Source: Lysobacter daejeonensis GH1-9 (GTDB lineage: Bacteria > Pseudomonadota > Gammaproteobacteria > Xanthomonadales > Xanthomonadaceae). Taken from it: DNA of 64,000 nt. Within the stretch, counting starts at the first letter, position 1; each line of letters begins with the position of its first letter. Where the stretch lies: the NCBI RefSeq assembly GCF_000768355.1, contig NZ_AVPU01000007.1, forward strand, positions 62,001-126,000. Reading direction: 5' to 3'. A model generated the notes under the pieces. That model was not told where the DNA came from and ran no database searches. It saw only the letters and a program-made list of their open reading frames with translations. Made by a program: the position numbers and the translations under genes. This document shows, piece by piece, positions 1 to 8,981 of the stretch.

Positions 1-1
1 C

Positions 2-178
2 TCAGGCAATCGATACGTCGTGGCCATTGGTGTCGGCCAGATCATGAACGGTGAATACCGTCGGGCGCACCGGGTGAGCTATGCCGGGCATTTCGACGTA
101 CTCTCGCAACCTCATTCGGGGGCAGGTTGGCTCGCGCCGTCTCCCGTGTTCCATGTACCCAGGGTAGTGAACTCGTGA
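2..178 (+). CDS. wzt: ABC O-antigen exporter ATPase, C-terminal end (partial)
   Basis: The reading frame starting at base 2 is open from the window edge to a TGA at 176-178 and gives 58 residues. The text resembles the end of the Wzt C-terminal carbohydrate-binding domain, which in ABC-dependent O-antigen export recognises the finished glycan before transport (VAIGVGQIMNGEYRRAHRV is the visible part, ending in WLAPSPVFHVPRVVNS). The gene overlaps the next start by GTGA. The 5' part lies outside the window, so the ATPase domain cannot be seen. The family call rests on this short tail plus the O-antigen context. Confidence 0.6.
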   Translation, partial: SGNRYVVAIGVGQIMNGEYRRAHRVSYAGHFDVLSQPHSGAGWLAPSPVFHVPRVVNS

Positions 179-3100
179 GTACCTCGGATGAACATGTGCG
201 CGTGCTCGCGACGGGCTGGTATGGCGCGGGCAATGTCGGCGATGAGTTGATCCTGCGCATATTGGCCAGGTGGTGCGAGGAAGCCGGCGCGCGAGTTACC
301 ACGCTGAGTCCGTTTCCCCGCCATACCCGCAGCATCCATGGCCTGGAAGCGGTGGACGCCTTCGACTTCAGCGCGGCGGCGGAGAGCATGCTCGACGCAG
401 ATCTGTTCGTTCTGGGAGGCGGAGGCCTCTTCCAGACCCACCATGGGTTCACGGTGCCGGGGCTTTTCGACTACGCGCCTGGCGACATCTCTGCGTACGC
501 CCGTCCGGCATTGATGGCCCACCAGATGGGGGTGCCCACGCTGTTGTGGGCACAGGGCGTTGGTCCGCTCAATGGCGATCACCCCAGGGAGATCGTCAGG
601 GACGTCTTTTCCAAGGCGTCATTCGCCAGCGTGAGGGACGAGGTCTCCAATCGCACCCTGCGCGAGATCGGGGTGGGGCATGACGTGCTCGTTGCTCCGG
701 ACCCTGTCTGGGCGTTTCCGGTGGACCGCAGCGGGCAACGCAGCATCGGCGCCACCCGTCGTCTCGGCTTGGTATTGCGCGAATGGTCGTTCCAGCCGGG
801 CTGGGAAGACGCGTTCGTTGCCGCGATCAGAAGTGCGGCTTCACCGCAGAACGAACGACTCGTCTGGATTCCGTTCCAGGTAGGGGAGGAGGGCGCGTCA
901 AGCGCGGATATGGTCCTTGCCCGTTCGCTGATGGCCCGCTTGGGCGAGTATGAGCACGAGGTGGCAGCCTCACCAGATCCTGACGACATGGTGGCTGTGC
1001 TGGCGGGCTGCGATCGCCTCGTGTGCATGCGGCTTCATGCCCAGATCCTGGCGTTGAAACTGGGACGTCCGGCGCTATGCATCGAGTACGACCCCAAGAT
1101 GAGTCGCGTCTCCGAAATGTCCGGCTTGCCGGAGTCGCTGAGGTTGATGCCGTCGGCGCCGCCGGAAGCGTGGCGAAATGGCATGCGCACGCTGCTGGAG
1201 ACCGATCGTCCACTTGTTTCGATGGAGCGGATATTCGAGTTGGAGGCGGCGGCGCTCGCGCACAAAGTCTTGCTGCATTCCGCGATCGATTCCGTGCGCG
1301 GACGTGAATCCTCGAGGCGCTGGTCCAGCGACAGGTTTGATTGGGTTGGCACGTGGAGCGACAGCACGGCGCAGCGTGCGTTCGCTCGCCGTGAAGCGGC
1401 CCTCGTGGCCCAACTCGCGCGATCTGAAGGCCAGGTGACCGCGCTTGCTGGTGCAATGCGACAGCACGAGCTTGCCGTCAGTACTGCAGAGCGCGCAGTG
1501 GCCTTGTCCGAAGGCATGGTCGCGGCAAAGGAAGCGGAACTCACTGCACTGCGTGCGCAAGTGGCGACCGGGGCTGAACGTCTGCATGCGTTGCAGGCGG
1601 ACGTCGATGCCTGTCGCGCAGACGTTGCGGGCCTGCGAGAAGAGCTCGACCGCAAGGACCGCCAGCAATTGGCGTTGCGACAGGAGCGGGAGGCCTATTC
1701 CAGTGAGTGCCTTGAGCTCAGGAAGGAGATCGAGTCGCGCATCACCGTCACGAACGCCCTGATGTCCGAAGTCTCCCAGCTCCGCGCCGACCATGACGTG
1801 GCAGGGCGTGAACGCGACCGCATGCAGGGGTTGCTGGCCGAGCGCTCCGCTGAGCTTGATAAGGTCGTGGGGAGCTGGACGTGGCGTTTGACGCACCCGA
1901 TCCGCTTGGGCCGCGCGTTGCTTGTGTTGCCAGCGCACGAGCGCCGAGCGTTGGCCTATAGCGCAATGAGGTCGGCGTTCTGGGCTATGCCGCAACCCTT
2001 GCGCCTCAAGCTGGACAGCCTTCGTCACCGGTTCGTGCAGCGCGCGAAAGTGGCTGAGGAAGTGGAACTCCCGGCTTCCGACGCTGGCCTCGATTGGATC
2101 GCCCTTGTCGACGCTGCGGGGAAGGTTGCGATCGTGCCGAGCGCATTTGAGTTCGAGGAACTTGCCAACCAGCGTCCGATCAATCTTGCAAAGTACCTCG
2201 CCGGTCGCGGCTACACCGTCCTGTTTGCGGCCTGGCAGTGGTCACGCGACGAGCGCTTGTCGAAATCCAACCAGCAGGTTCATCCGGGCATCTGGCAGAT
2301 CGACCTGTATTCGCTCATTGACAACGTTGGGAAGCTTGCGCGGCGCCAGGATCCCAGCTCGATCTACGTCTTGACGCTTCCCGCGCCTGAGCTGGTCAAC
2401 CTGCACCAGGCCGTGCGCAGGAGCGGCTTTGCGGTGGTGTATGACATCCTCGACGAGTGGGAGGCTTTCAATGCAGTAGGGCAGGCGCCGTGGTACTCCA
2501 AGGCCCATGAGCACGAAGCGGTAATGGCGGCAGACGTGGTCGCTGCCGTTTCGCCGCCATTGACTGCGAAGTTCGGCCACCTGCGGGGCGACATGCATGT
2601 TATCGGTAACGGCTATACGCCAGCCGTGCTCGGACTCGACAACAAGTTCTGCGCCGCAGGCGCAAGGAATGACGGGAAACAGCTCCGCATTGGTTACTTC
2701 GGCCATCTGACCGATGCTTGGTTCGACTGGGGCCTTGTCCTCGATGCCGCCCGGCAGCTCCCGGACTGCCGGTTCGAGATCATCGGTTATGGCGAACCCC
2801 AGTGGGTGCGGGACGCCGCGAGCCAGGTGCCCAATCTGACGCTGTTGGGAAAGGTTCCACCATCTGATCTGTGGAAGCATGCGCGACACTGGCACGCGGG
2901 CCTCGCGCCGTTCAGGCCGGGTCCGCTTGCAGTGGCCATCGATCCCATCAAGGTCTATGAGTACATTTACCTCGGTTTGCCCACCGTGTGCACCGGCATT
3001 CCGCACCTTGCCGACCTTCCTGGCGTGAGTGTCGTAGAGGGCCTTGGGGCGTTTGTGGAAGCTTGCCAGGCCCAACTGGAAATCCAGCCGGACTACGAGG

Positions 3101-3201
3101 CCATGGAGCGATGCTTGGAGCAGACGACGTGGGAAGCCCGGTTTGATTCGATGCTCAGGCTCGTGGATGCCGATGGGCTTCGGGGGATGTATGGCTCGTA
3201 A
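175..3201 (+). CDS. Polysaccharide pyruvyltransferase / coiled-coil / glycosyltransferase fusion
   Basis: This 1008-residue protein has three parts. Residues about 8-385 resemble the CsaB/WcaK polysaccharide pyruvyltransferase family, with GWYGAGNVGDELI near the N-terminus, a GGGGLFQ loop at 81-87 and a C-terminal CxRLHAQILAL segment; these enzymes transfer pyruvate from PEP onto sugars as a ketal. Residues about 396-564 are a long charged heptad-like coiled coil, followed by GSWTWRLTHP, a motif common in O-antigen glycosyltransferases. Residues about 650-990 look like a GT-B glycosyltransferase (YEYIYLGLPTVCTG). The GTG start at 175 overlaps the previous stop; a TTG at 127 is in frame but lies inside the previous gene. 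Likely a cytoplasmic O-antigen assembly protein. The exact sugars are unknown. Confidence 0.8.
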   Translation: MSTSDEHVRVLATGWYGAGNVGDELILRILARWCEEAGARVTTLSPFPRHTRSIHGLEAVDAFDFSAAAESMLDADLFVLGGGGLFQTHHGFTVPGLFDYAPGDISAYARPALMAHQMGVPTLLWAQGVGPLNGDHPREIVRDVFSKASFASVRDEVSNRTLREIGVGHDVLVAPDPVWAFPVDRSGQRSIGATRRLGLVLREWSFQPGWEDAFVAAIRSAASPQNERLVWIPFQVGEEGASSADMVLARSLMARLGEYEHEVAASPDPDDMVAVLAGCDRLVCMRLHAQILALKLGRPALCIEYDPKMSRVSEMSGLPESLRLMPSAPPEAWRNGMRTLLETDRPLVSMERIFELEAAALAHKVLLHSAIDSVRGRESSRRWSSDRFDWVGTWSDSTAQRAFARREAALVAQLARSEGQVTALAGAMRQHELAVSTAERAVALSEGMVAAKEAELTALRAQVATGAERLHALQADVDACRADVAGLREELDRKDRQQLALRQEREAYSSECLELRKEIESRITVTNALMSEVSQLRADHDVAGRERDRMQGLLAERSAELDKVVGSWTWRLTHPIRLGRALLVLPAHERRALAYSAMRSAFWAMPQPLRLKLDSLRHRFVQRAKVAEEVELPASDAGLDWIALVDAAGKVAIVPSAFEFEELANQRPINLAKYLAGRGYTVLFAAWQWSRDERLSKSNQQVHPGIWQIDLYSLIDNVGKLARRQDPSSIYVLTLPAPELVNLHQAVRRSGFAVVYDILDEWEAFNAVGQAPWYSKAHEHEAVMAADVVAAVSPPLTAKFGHLRGDMHVIGNGYTPAVLGLDNKFCAAGARNDGKQLRIGYFGHLTDAWFDWGLVLDAARQLPDCRFEIIGYGEPQWVRDAASQVPNLTLLGKVPPSDLWKHARHWHAGLAPFRPGPLAVAIDPIKVYEYIYLGLPTVCTGIPHLADLPGVSVVEGLGAFVEACQAQLEIQPDYEAMERCLEQTTWEARFDSMLRLVDADGLRGMYGS

Positions 3202-4276
3202 GGTCTGTTTTGCCTACCAATGGGCGACTTATGGCGGAGTGGAGCGCGTCTTCCTCAATCGTGCGCACGCCTTCGCGGCCCACGGGCGGGACGTCGAGAT
3301 CGAGGTTTATTATGGATCCGACGGCGGGGGCCTTGCCGCATTTCAAAGGACGATCGTCGACCTGGGCTTGGACGACCGGTTGCGCGTCACGCCGCGCTTC
3401 GATCCGGCGCGGTACGACGTCGTGTTCGCCATCGACTCTCCTGCACTGCTCCCAGCGCGCCTGACCGACATCACCAAGTGGGTAATGGAGTGCCATACCC
3501 CGTACGCAGCGGCCCGGAGCTATCTCGCTCAACTGCCGGACGAGATCGCTCAAGTCACGGTTCCCTCGATGACCTTCGAGAAACTGGTGCGCGAAGAGCA
3601 TCCCGAACTGGGGTTGCGTATCCGCCTGCTTCGCAATTGCGTGTCGCCCCATCAGGGCAAGGCCGCCCCGCGATTGCCGGGATGGAAGCAGCAGCCGCTG
3701 CTGTATTTCGGGCGCCTGGACGACCTGAAGAATCCACAAGGCTTCATAGAGCTTTTCCTTGAGCTCGATCGGCGGACGCCAGGTCGGTACTTTGGCCTTG
3801 TCGTGGGTCCCGAGGTGCCGGGTTACGACATGGCGCACAGGATCGAAAAGGCCGGGCTGCGCGGCAAGGTGCTGCAGTTGCCTCCGTTGCCTTTCCTGCA
3901 GACTTCGGCATTTCTCGGTGCCTTGCACGAGCTGCAGGCGGTGATGGTCTCCCCGTCGTTCGGCGAGTCGTTCGGATTGGCCGCGGCCGAGAGTATTGCT
4001 GCAGGCGTCCCTGTGCTGCTGTCGGCCTTGCCCGAGCATTCGGAGCTGGTTGGCGGTGACGACAGGCACCTGTACGTGCCAGCGCAGGTCGGGCTTGGGG
4101 CCGACAAGCTGGAAGCGATAGTTGACGATTACCTGTCGGCATCCGATCGGATGACCAGCTGTGCCAAGGCGTTCAGCGACGGGGCATTCCTTTCAGATTG
4201 GGACAGCTTGATGCATGACCTTGGATTGGCCGGTGCCGATCCAGTGTGGGCGGTGAGCGAGGAAATGGGGTTGTGA
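3191..4276 (+). CDS. GT4-family glycosyltransferase
   Basis: This 361-residue protein has a GT-B fold pattern. The N-terminus reads YQWATYGGVERVF, a nucleotide-sugar transferase opening with a GG loop. The C-terminal half has FGRLDDLKNPQGF and the donor-binding stretch PSFGESFGLAAAESIAAGVP, typical of family GT4. It probably adds one sugar of the O-antigen repeat on the cytoplasmic side. The ATG at 3191 overlaps the previous gene by 11 bases, which suggests translational coupling. The in-frame extension further upstream lies inside the previous gene and is not used. Donor and linkage cannot be told from sequence. Confidence 0.85.
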   Translation: MARKVCFAYQWATYGGVERVFLNRAHAFAAHGRDVEIEVYYGSDGGGLAAFQRTIVDLGLDDRLRVTPRFDPARYDVVFAIDSPALLPARLTDITKWVMECHTPYAAARSYLAQLPDEIAQVTVPSMTFEKLVREEHPELGLRIRLLRNCVSPHQGKAAPRLPGWKQQPLLYFGRLDDLKNPQGFIELFLELDRRTPGRYFGLVVGPEVPGYDMAHRIEKAGLRGKVLQLPPLPFLQTSAFLGALHELQAVMVSPSFGESFGLAAAESIAAGVPVLLSALPEHSELVGGDDRHLYVPAQVGLGADKLEAIVDDYLSASDRMTSCAKAFSDGAFLSDWDSLMHDLGLAGADPVWAVSEEMGL

Positions 4277-5382
4277 GCAACAAGAAGAAGATTCTGATTG
4301 TCGTAGGCACCAGGCCAGAAGCCATCAAGATGGCGCCCGTGATCCTTGCCCTCCGTGCGGAGCCATGGGCGGAGGTCACCGTGCTGGCCACCGCGCAGCA
4401 CCGGCAGATGCTCGACCAGGTCATGGCCGCATTCGCGATCAGTACGGACATCGACCTGAACCTCATGCGGCCGAACCAGTCGCTGACCGAGCTGACGGCC
4501 AGGATCCTGCATGGGATGGACGGGGTCTTCGAAGCGCGTCAGTTCGATGCCGTTCTGGTCCAGGGGGACACCACAACCGTGATGGCCGTCGCCATGGCTG
4601 CCTTCTACCGTGGCATTCCAGTGGGCCACGTTGAGGCGGGACTACGTACCGGTGATATCAGGAATCCTTTCCCCGAGGAGATGAACCGGGTGGTGGCGGG
4701 CAGGTTGTCGCGCTGGCATTTCGCTCCTACGACGAGTGCGCAGCAGAACTTGATTCGCGAGGGCTACCCGGCGGCTGACGTCCATGTCACCGGAAACACG
4801 GTTATCGACGCGTTGATGGCGGTTGCATCGCGTGAGCTTGACATGGGCGTGGACATCCCCGTCGGCAAGAAACTCGTTCTGGTGACCTCGCACCGCCGCG
4901 AGAACTTCGGGGAGCCACTGCGGGGAATATGCCTTGCCGTGCGCGACCTGGTCGAGCGGCATGGCGATATTCACGTGCTGTATCCGGTCCATCCAAATCC
5001 CAACGTGGTGAACACGGTCAACGAGATTCTGGCGGGTCATCCCGCCATTACGCTCAGCCAGCCGTTGGACTACCTCCCCTTTGTCGCAGCGATGAAGCGA
5101 GCGCACCTGATCCTCAGCGATTCCGGGGGAGTTCAGGAGGAAGCACCTGCGTTGGGCAAGCCCGTGCTCGTGATGCGGCGGGAGACCGAGCGTCCCGAGG
5201 CCGTAACCGAAGGCGTCGTGCGTCTCGTGGGGCCCGACCGTGACGCTATTGTCAGGAACGCCAGCTTGCTGCTGACCGATGACGACGCATATGCGCACAT
5301 GGCGCGGGGGGGCTCGCCTTACGGCGATGGCCAGGCGTCACGCCGAATCGTGGCGATACTCCGCGAAGGCTTGGCCGCCTGA
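4273..5382 (+). CDS. wecB: UDP-N-acetylglucosamine 2-epimerase (non-hydrolysing)
   Basis: WecB interconverts UDP-GlcNAc and UDP-ManNAc in the cytoplasm, supplying ManNAc or a derivative to the glycan. The 369-residue length is normal. Family motifs are all present: VGTRPEAIKMAPV, VQGDTTTVMA, GHVEAGLRTGD, FPEEMNRVV, TSHRRENFG, SDSGGVQEEAP and RETERPEAV. The GTG start at 4273 overlaps the preceding stop as GTGA. A seven-G run at 5306-5312 falls near the C-terminus. ManNAc is of note here because pyruvylated ManNAc is the ligand of SLH domains in Gram-positive bacteria and a pyruvyltransferase is encoded in the same operon. Confidence 0.95.
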   Translation: MSNKKKILIVVGTRPEAIKMAPVILALRAEPWAEVTVLATAQHRQMLDQVMAAFAISTDIDLNLMRPNQSLTELTARILHGMDGVFEARQFDAVLVQGDTTTVMAVAMAAFYRGIPVGHVEAGLRTGDIRNPFPEEMNRVVAGRLSRWHFAPTTSAQQNLIREGYPAADVHVTGNTVIDALMAVASRELDMGVDIPVGKKLVLVTSHRRENFGEPLRGICLAVRDLVERHGDIHVLYPVHPNPNVVNTVNEILAGHPAITLSQPLDYLPFVAAMKRAHLILSDSGGVQEEAPALGKPVLVMRRETERPEAVTEGVVRLVGPDRDAIVRNASLLLTDDDAYAHMARGGSPYGDGQASRRIVAILREGLAA

Positions 5383-5386
5383 ATCC

Positions 5387-6688
5387 ATGCAGATTCTGTT
5401 GATTGCGCACGACTACCCTCCACTGGAGTCGCCCCAGGCGTTGCGCTGGCATTACTTGACGCGCCAATTGCTGGCAGCTGGTCACGAGTTGACCGTGCTG
5501 TGTGCGGCCCTGCCGGGACACCCGGGGAATGTGCGGGAGGCGGCGCCTGGTGCGACTGTGATCAGCGTCGCACCTGCCAGCCTGCATTCCTGGGCCGTGA
5601 GAGTGGGAAGGCACTTGCGTCTGGTGGGATCGCGATCCGTTGGCGCTGGCGCGAGCCGTCCAACGTCCCGGAATTGGCGCGGCACCGTCAACGAGTGGAT
5701 CAAGCGTGGGTTGGGCGCGACGGTATTTCCTGACGTGCGTTACGCCTGGTTGAAGCCGGCCGAACGCGCTCTTCGAGCATGGCTGCAGGCCAACAGGCCG
5801 GACCTGGTCATTACGTCCCACGAGCCGGCAGTCAGTCCCATGCTGTGGTTGCGGTGCCGCCTGCAAGGGGTTGCCTGGATCGCCGACCTGGGCGATCCAG
5901 TGCTATCGGCCTACACGCCAGGGCGATGGAAGCGCAGATCGTTCGCGCTGGAACGCGATATCCATGCCCATGCCGATGCACTCGTCGTAACCAATGCGAC
6001 CACCAGGGACCTGCTCGCTCGACGACATGGACCACACGCGCGCATCGAGGTCATTCCGCAAGGTTTCGATGCCACGCCTCCGCCGCAAACGCCATGCCCG
6101 GATGCAGCGGGGCCGCTGACGCTCCTGTACACCGGAAGGTTCTATCCGTTCCGTGATGGAAGGAGCCTGTTTGAAGCCGTCGCGCGCACGCCGGGGATTG
6201 TGCTTGAGGTGGCGACAAACTCGAGCGCGACCCTGTTGGAGTCGTTTGCCAGCCGACACCCTGGGTCTTTCCGCCTGCTTGGTGAGCTTTCCCACGAGCA
6301 GGCGCTGTTGGCGCAACGGCGCAGCGACGTGCTGGTGTGCCTTGGCAATGCGGACCCGGTACAGACGCCTGGAAAGGTATACGAATACCTCGGCAGCCAG
6401 CGTCCGATCCTGTATATCCGGCAGGGTGCGGGCGATCCTGTCGGGGCTTGGCTGGAAGGGGAGTTGCGGAGGGGCTGGCAATGCGACAGCAGCGTCCCTG
6501 CGATCAGTGCGATGCTCGGGGAGCTTGCAGCCAGAAGCCAGTCGCGGATGCTGCATGCCGGCCTTGACCTGAACGCGGACGGGGCGGCGGAGCATTCGTG
6601 GCAGAGCCGGGGGAAGGTGCTCACGATGCTCTGCCAGGAAATTGTCCGAGCCCAAGGCGGGTCTGCGAAAGCGAGGTCCTCGACGTGA
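5387..6688 (+). CDS. GT4-type glycosyltransferase
   Basis: This 433-residue protein starts MQILLIAHDYPPLESPQALR, the usual opening of GT4 enzymes that assemble surface glycans. It carries LLYTGRFYPFRDGRSLF in the middle, the start of the second Rossmann domain, and PGKVYEYLGSQRPILYI near the C-terminus as the donor site. The ATG at 5387 sits 4 bases after wecB, with no strong Shine-Dalgarno sequence visible, so coupling is likely. It is probably another sugar-adding step of the O-antigen repeat. The acceptor and donor are not known. Confidence 0.8.
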   Translation: MQILLIAHDYPPLESPQALRWHYLTRQLLAAGHELTVLCAALPGHPGNVREAAPGATVISVAPASLHSWAVRVGRHLRLVGSRSVGAGASRPTSRNWRGTVNEWIKRGLGATVFPDVRYAWLKPAERALRAWLQANRPDLVITSHEPAVSPMLWLRCRLQGVAWIADLGDPVLSAYTPGRWKRRSFALERDIHAHADALVVTNATTRDLLARRHGPHARIEVIPQGFDATPPPQTPCPDAAGPLTLLYTGRFYPFRDGRSLFEAVARTPGIVLEVATNSSATLLESFASRHPGSFRLLGELSHEQALLAQRRSDVLVCLGNADPVQTPGKVYEYLGSQRPILYIRQGAGDPVGAWLEGELRRGWQCDSSVPAISAMLGELAARSQSRMLHAGLDLNADGAAEHSWQSRGKVLTMLCQEIVRAQGGSAKARSST

Positions 6689-7677
6689 AGAATGACACCT
6701 CCCAGGCAGGTGAATATCCGGCCCAGGTCCATGCCCGAAGGTCGTACGCCGGCGAGCTGCTGAAGCTGCTGATATCCATCGGGATGATCGTCGCCCTGGC
6801 CGTCTGGGTTGACTGGGGCAGCATGACCCGTGCGGTGGCCCATGCCGATGCACGGTACCTGCTGCTGGGCCTGCTCGTCATGGCGCCGACCGTCATCCTG
6901 TCGGCGTGGCGTTGGAGCTTCGCGGCCCGCGCCTCGGGCATCGACCTCCCCCTTGGCTTCTATGCAAAGGCAACATACTCGGCGTTGTTCGTGGGGCAGT
7001 TCCTGCCTGCGGGAATCGGGGTGGATGCAGCCCGGCTTGCATACTTTATGCATCGACGCGCAAGGCTTGCCCATGCCGTGCAGTCCCTGGCGCTGGATCG
7101 CCTGGTGGGCGTGGTGAGCGTGGTGCTGGTGCTGGCGCTTGGCCTTCCCTTCATCTGGGCAGAATTGCCCAGCGTGCTCAAGCTGTTTGCCCTGCTATTG
7201 GTGTTGGCCACGATCGTCGGCATCTGCACGATCCTTTCATTGCACCGGATAGGTATCCTGAACCGATATGCCGGCTCCGGAAAGCGGCGCAAGATGATCG
7301 ACTTGTTGCTTGCCCTGCGCAGCAACATCGCATCGGTCGAGTCCACCAAGGCATTCGCCATCAGCATCGCGATCTACTGCCTGATGATCTTGGGCGTGCA
7401 TATGATTGCGGCGGGCCTTGGCGTGCAGACGCAATACTTGTCGCTGCTTGCCGTTACTGCGTTGGCCGTGTTTGTCTCGTTGCTTCCAATTTCCGTGAAC
7501 GGTTGGGGCGTTCGGGAAGGGGCCATGGTCGCGGGCCTCGCAGCGGCTGGGGTGCCGAAGGAAGCTGCCTTGGCAACGTCACTGCTGTTTGGATTCGCCA
7601 ACGCCCTGATAACCGTGCCTGGCATTTTTGTATGGCACTCCCGTCGCAGGCATCATGCGGCGCCGGCGATCGATTGA
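6685..7677 (+). CDS. Lysylphosphatidylglycerol synthase TM-region / UPF0104-like membrane protein
   Basis: This integral inner-membrane protein of 330 residues has about eight hydrophobic segments, starting with LLKLLISIGMIVALAVW. It fits the LPG_synthase_TM (AglD-like) family: GQFLPAGIGVDAARLAYF followed later by LLPISVNGWGVREGAMV are the family's conserved loops. In glycan clusters such proteins are often proposed to move lipid-linked sugars or to assist transferases, but the role is not established. The GTG at 6685 overlaps the previous stop (GTGA). It lies just before a GT2 gene, which fits a role with polyprenyl-phosphate sugars. Confidence 0.75.
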   Translation: MKNDTSQAGEYPAQVHARRSYAGELLKLLISIGMIVALAVWVDWGSMTRAVAHADARYLLLGLLVMAPTVILSAWRWSFAARASGIDLPLGFYAKATYSALFVGQFLPAGIGVDAARLAYFMHRRARLAHAVQSLALDRLVGVVSVVLVLALGLPFIWAELPSVLKLFALLLVLATIVGICTILSLHRIGILNRYAGSGKRRKMIDLLLALRSNIASVESTKAFAISIAIYCLMILGVHMIAAGLGVQTQYLSLLAVTALAVFVSLLPISVNGWGVREGAMVAGLAAAGVPKEAALATSLLFGFANALITVPGIFVWHSRRRHHAAPAID

Positions 7678-7700
7678 TTTGTCTTTCAAGGAGTAGGTGC

Positions 7701-8981
7701 GTGAGGAATTATTTCTACCGGCTGCTGTCGACCTACCTGAGGCTCTATGCGCGACCGAGCGATCGCGTCATCGAAGTCGACGCGGTTTCTGGAGAGTTGC
7801 AGGAGATCCTCGGCTCCACGGAGTCCGTGAGCAGTGCGCAGCTGCGCGACGCGGGGGGGGGCTCCACCGCCGACTACGTCATCCTGAATGGAAACCTGCA
7901 TTATGAAGCAGACATCCAAGGCTATCTGGCCGGCATCCGGACTTCGTTGCGGGAGGACACCCGACTGCTGGTCGTGACCTACAGTGCGTTGTGGCGGCCG
8001 TTCATCCAGCTGGCGACCATGCTGGGCCTGCGTCGCAAGACGCTTGAGTCCAACTGGCTGGCCGACGCGGATATCGCCAATTTCCTGCGTCTCACGGATT
8101 TCGAGTTGGTCAGGCGCGATAGCCGGGTGCTGTTGCCGATGTACATCCCGCTACTGTCCTCGGTGGTCAACCGTTATCTGGCGCCACTTCCCGGCCTTCG
8201 TGCCCTGGCGCTCGTCAATGTTTACGTGGCGCGGCCGGCACGCGTCGAGCGCACCACTTCGCGCCCCTCGGTGTCGGTGGTGGTTGCCGCGCGGAACGAG
8301 GCCGGCAACATCGACAACATCGTCCGTCGGGTGAAGAACATGGGGCCCGATGATGAACTGATCTTCATCGAAGGCGGTTCTTCCGACGATACCTGGGATC
8401 GCATCGTCCAGGCACAGAAGGACAACCCGCATCGCAATATCGTGATTGGAAAACAGGATGGAAAGGGCAAGGGCGACGCGGTGAGGAAGGGGTTTGCCAT
8501 GGCGTCCAAGGACATCCTGATGATCCTGGATGCCGACCTCACCGTCCCGCCAGAGGACCTTCCGAAGTTCTATGACGCCCTCGTCAGCGGGAAGGCGGAG
8601 TTCATCAACGGCTCCCGGTTGGTGTATCCAATGGAGAAGGAGGCCATGCGCTTCCTGAACATGCTGGGCAACAAGTTCTTCGCAGCGGCCTTCTCTTTCG
8701 TGCTGGGACAGCGCTTCAAGGACACGCTTTGTGGCACAAAGGTGCTTACCCGTGAGAATTACCAGCGACTTGCGAGGAACCGGTCGTATTTCGGGGAGTT
8801 CGACCCGTTTGGCGACTTTGACCTAATCTTCGGCGCATCGCGAATGGGGCTGAAGGTGATTGAAGTGCCCATCACCTATCGCGAGCGGACATATGGCGAG
8901 ACAAACATTTCTCGTTGGCGCCACGGTGCGCTGCTCCTGGTAATGCTGGTGTTCGCAAGCCGCAAGCTCAAGTTCATATGA
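7701..8981 (+). CDS. GT2 glycosyltransferase with N-terminal degenerate methyltransferase-like domain
   Basis: The protein has 426 residues. Residues about 190-426 form a GT2 domain resembling polyprenyl-phosphate sugar transferases (DPM1/DolP type): VSVVVAARNEAGNI, FIEGGSSDDTW, LMILDADLTVPPEDLP with the DAD metal-binding triad, and NGSRLVYPMEKEAMR. Residues 1-190 look like a class I SAM methyltransferase fold (DRVIEVD, YVILNGNLHYE) but lack a good glycine-rich SAM motif. The GTG start at 7701 is preceded by AAGGAG. A run of nine G at 7853-7861 lies in the N-terminal domain. It probably charges undecaprenyl phosphate or builds the repeat unit. The gene overlaps the next by ATGA. Confidence 0.8.
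   Translation: MRNYFYRLLSTYLRLYARPSDRVIEVDAVSGELQEILGSTESVSSAQLRDAGGGSTADYVILNGNLHYEADIQGYLAGIRTSLREDTRLLVVTYSALWRPFIQLATMLGLRRKTLESNWLADADIANFLRLTDFELVRRDSRVLLPMYIPLLSSVVNRYLAPLPGLRALALVNVYVARPARVERTTSRPSVSVVVAARNEAGNIDNIVRRVKNMGPDDELIFIEGGSSDDTWDRIVQAQKDNPHRNIVIGKQDGKGKGDAVRKGFAMASKDILMILDADLTVPPEDLPKFYDALVSGKAEFINGSRLVYPMEKEAMRFLNMLGNKFFAAAFSFVLGQRFKDTLCGTKVLTRENYQRLARNRSYFGEFDPFGDFDLIFGASRMGLKVIEVPITYRERTYGETNISRWRHGALLLVMLVFASRKLKFI
7853..7861 (+). repeat. Nine-G homopolymer inside a glycosyltransferase gene
   Basis: Nine consecutive G encode Gly residues around position 52 of the GT2 fusion protein. It is the longest G run I noticed in the window. A gain or loss of one base would frameshift the gene before its catalytic domain, so it could act as a slipped-strand phase-variation switch. 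That role is inference. Confidence 0.6.
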
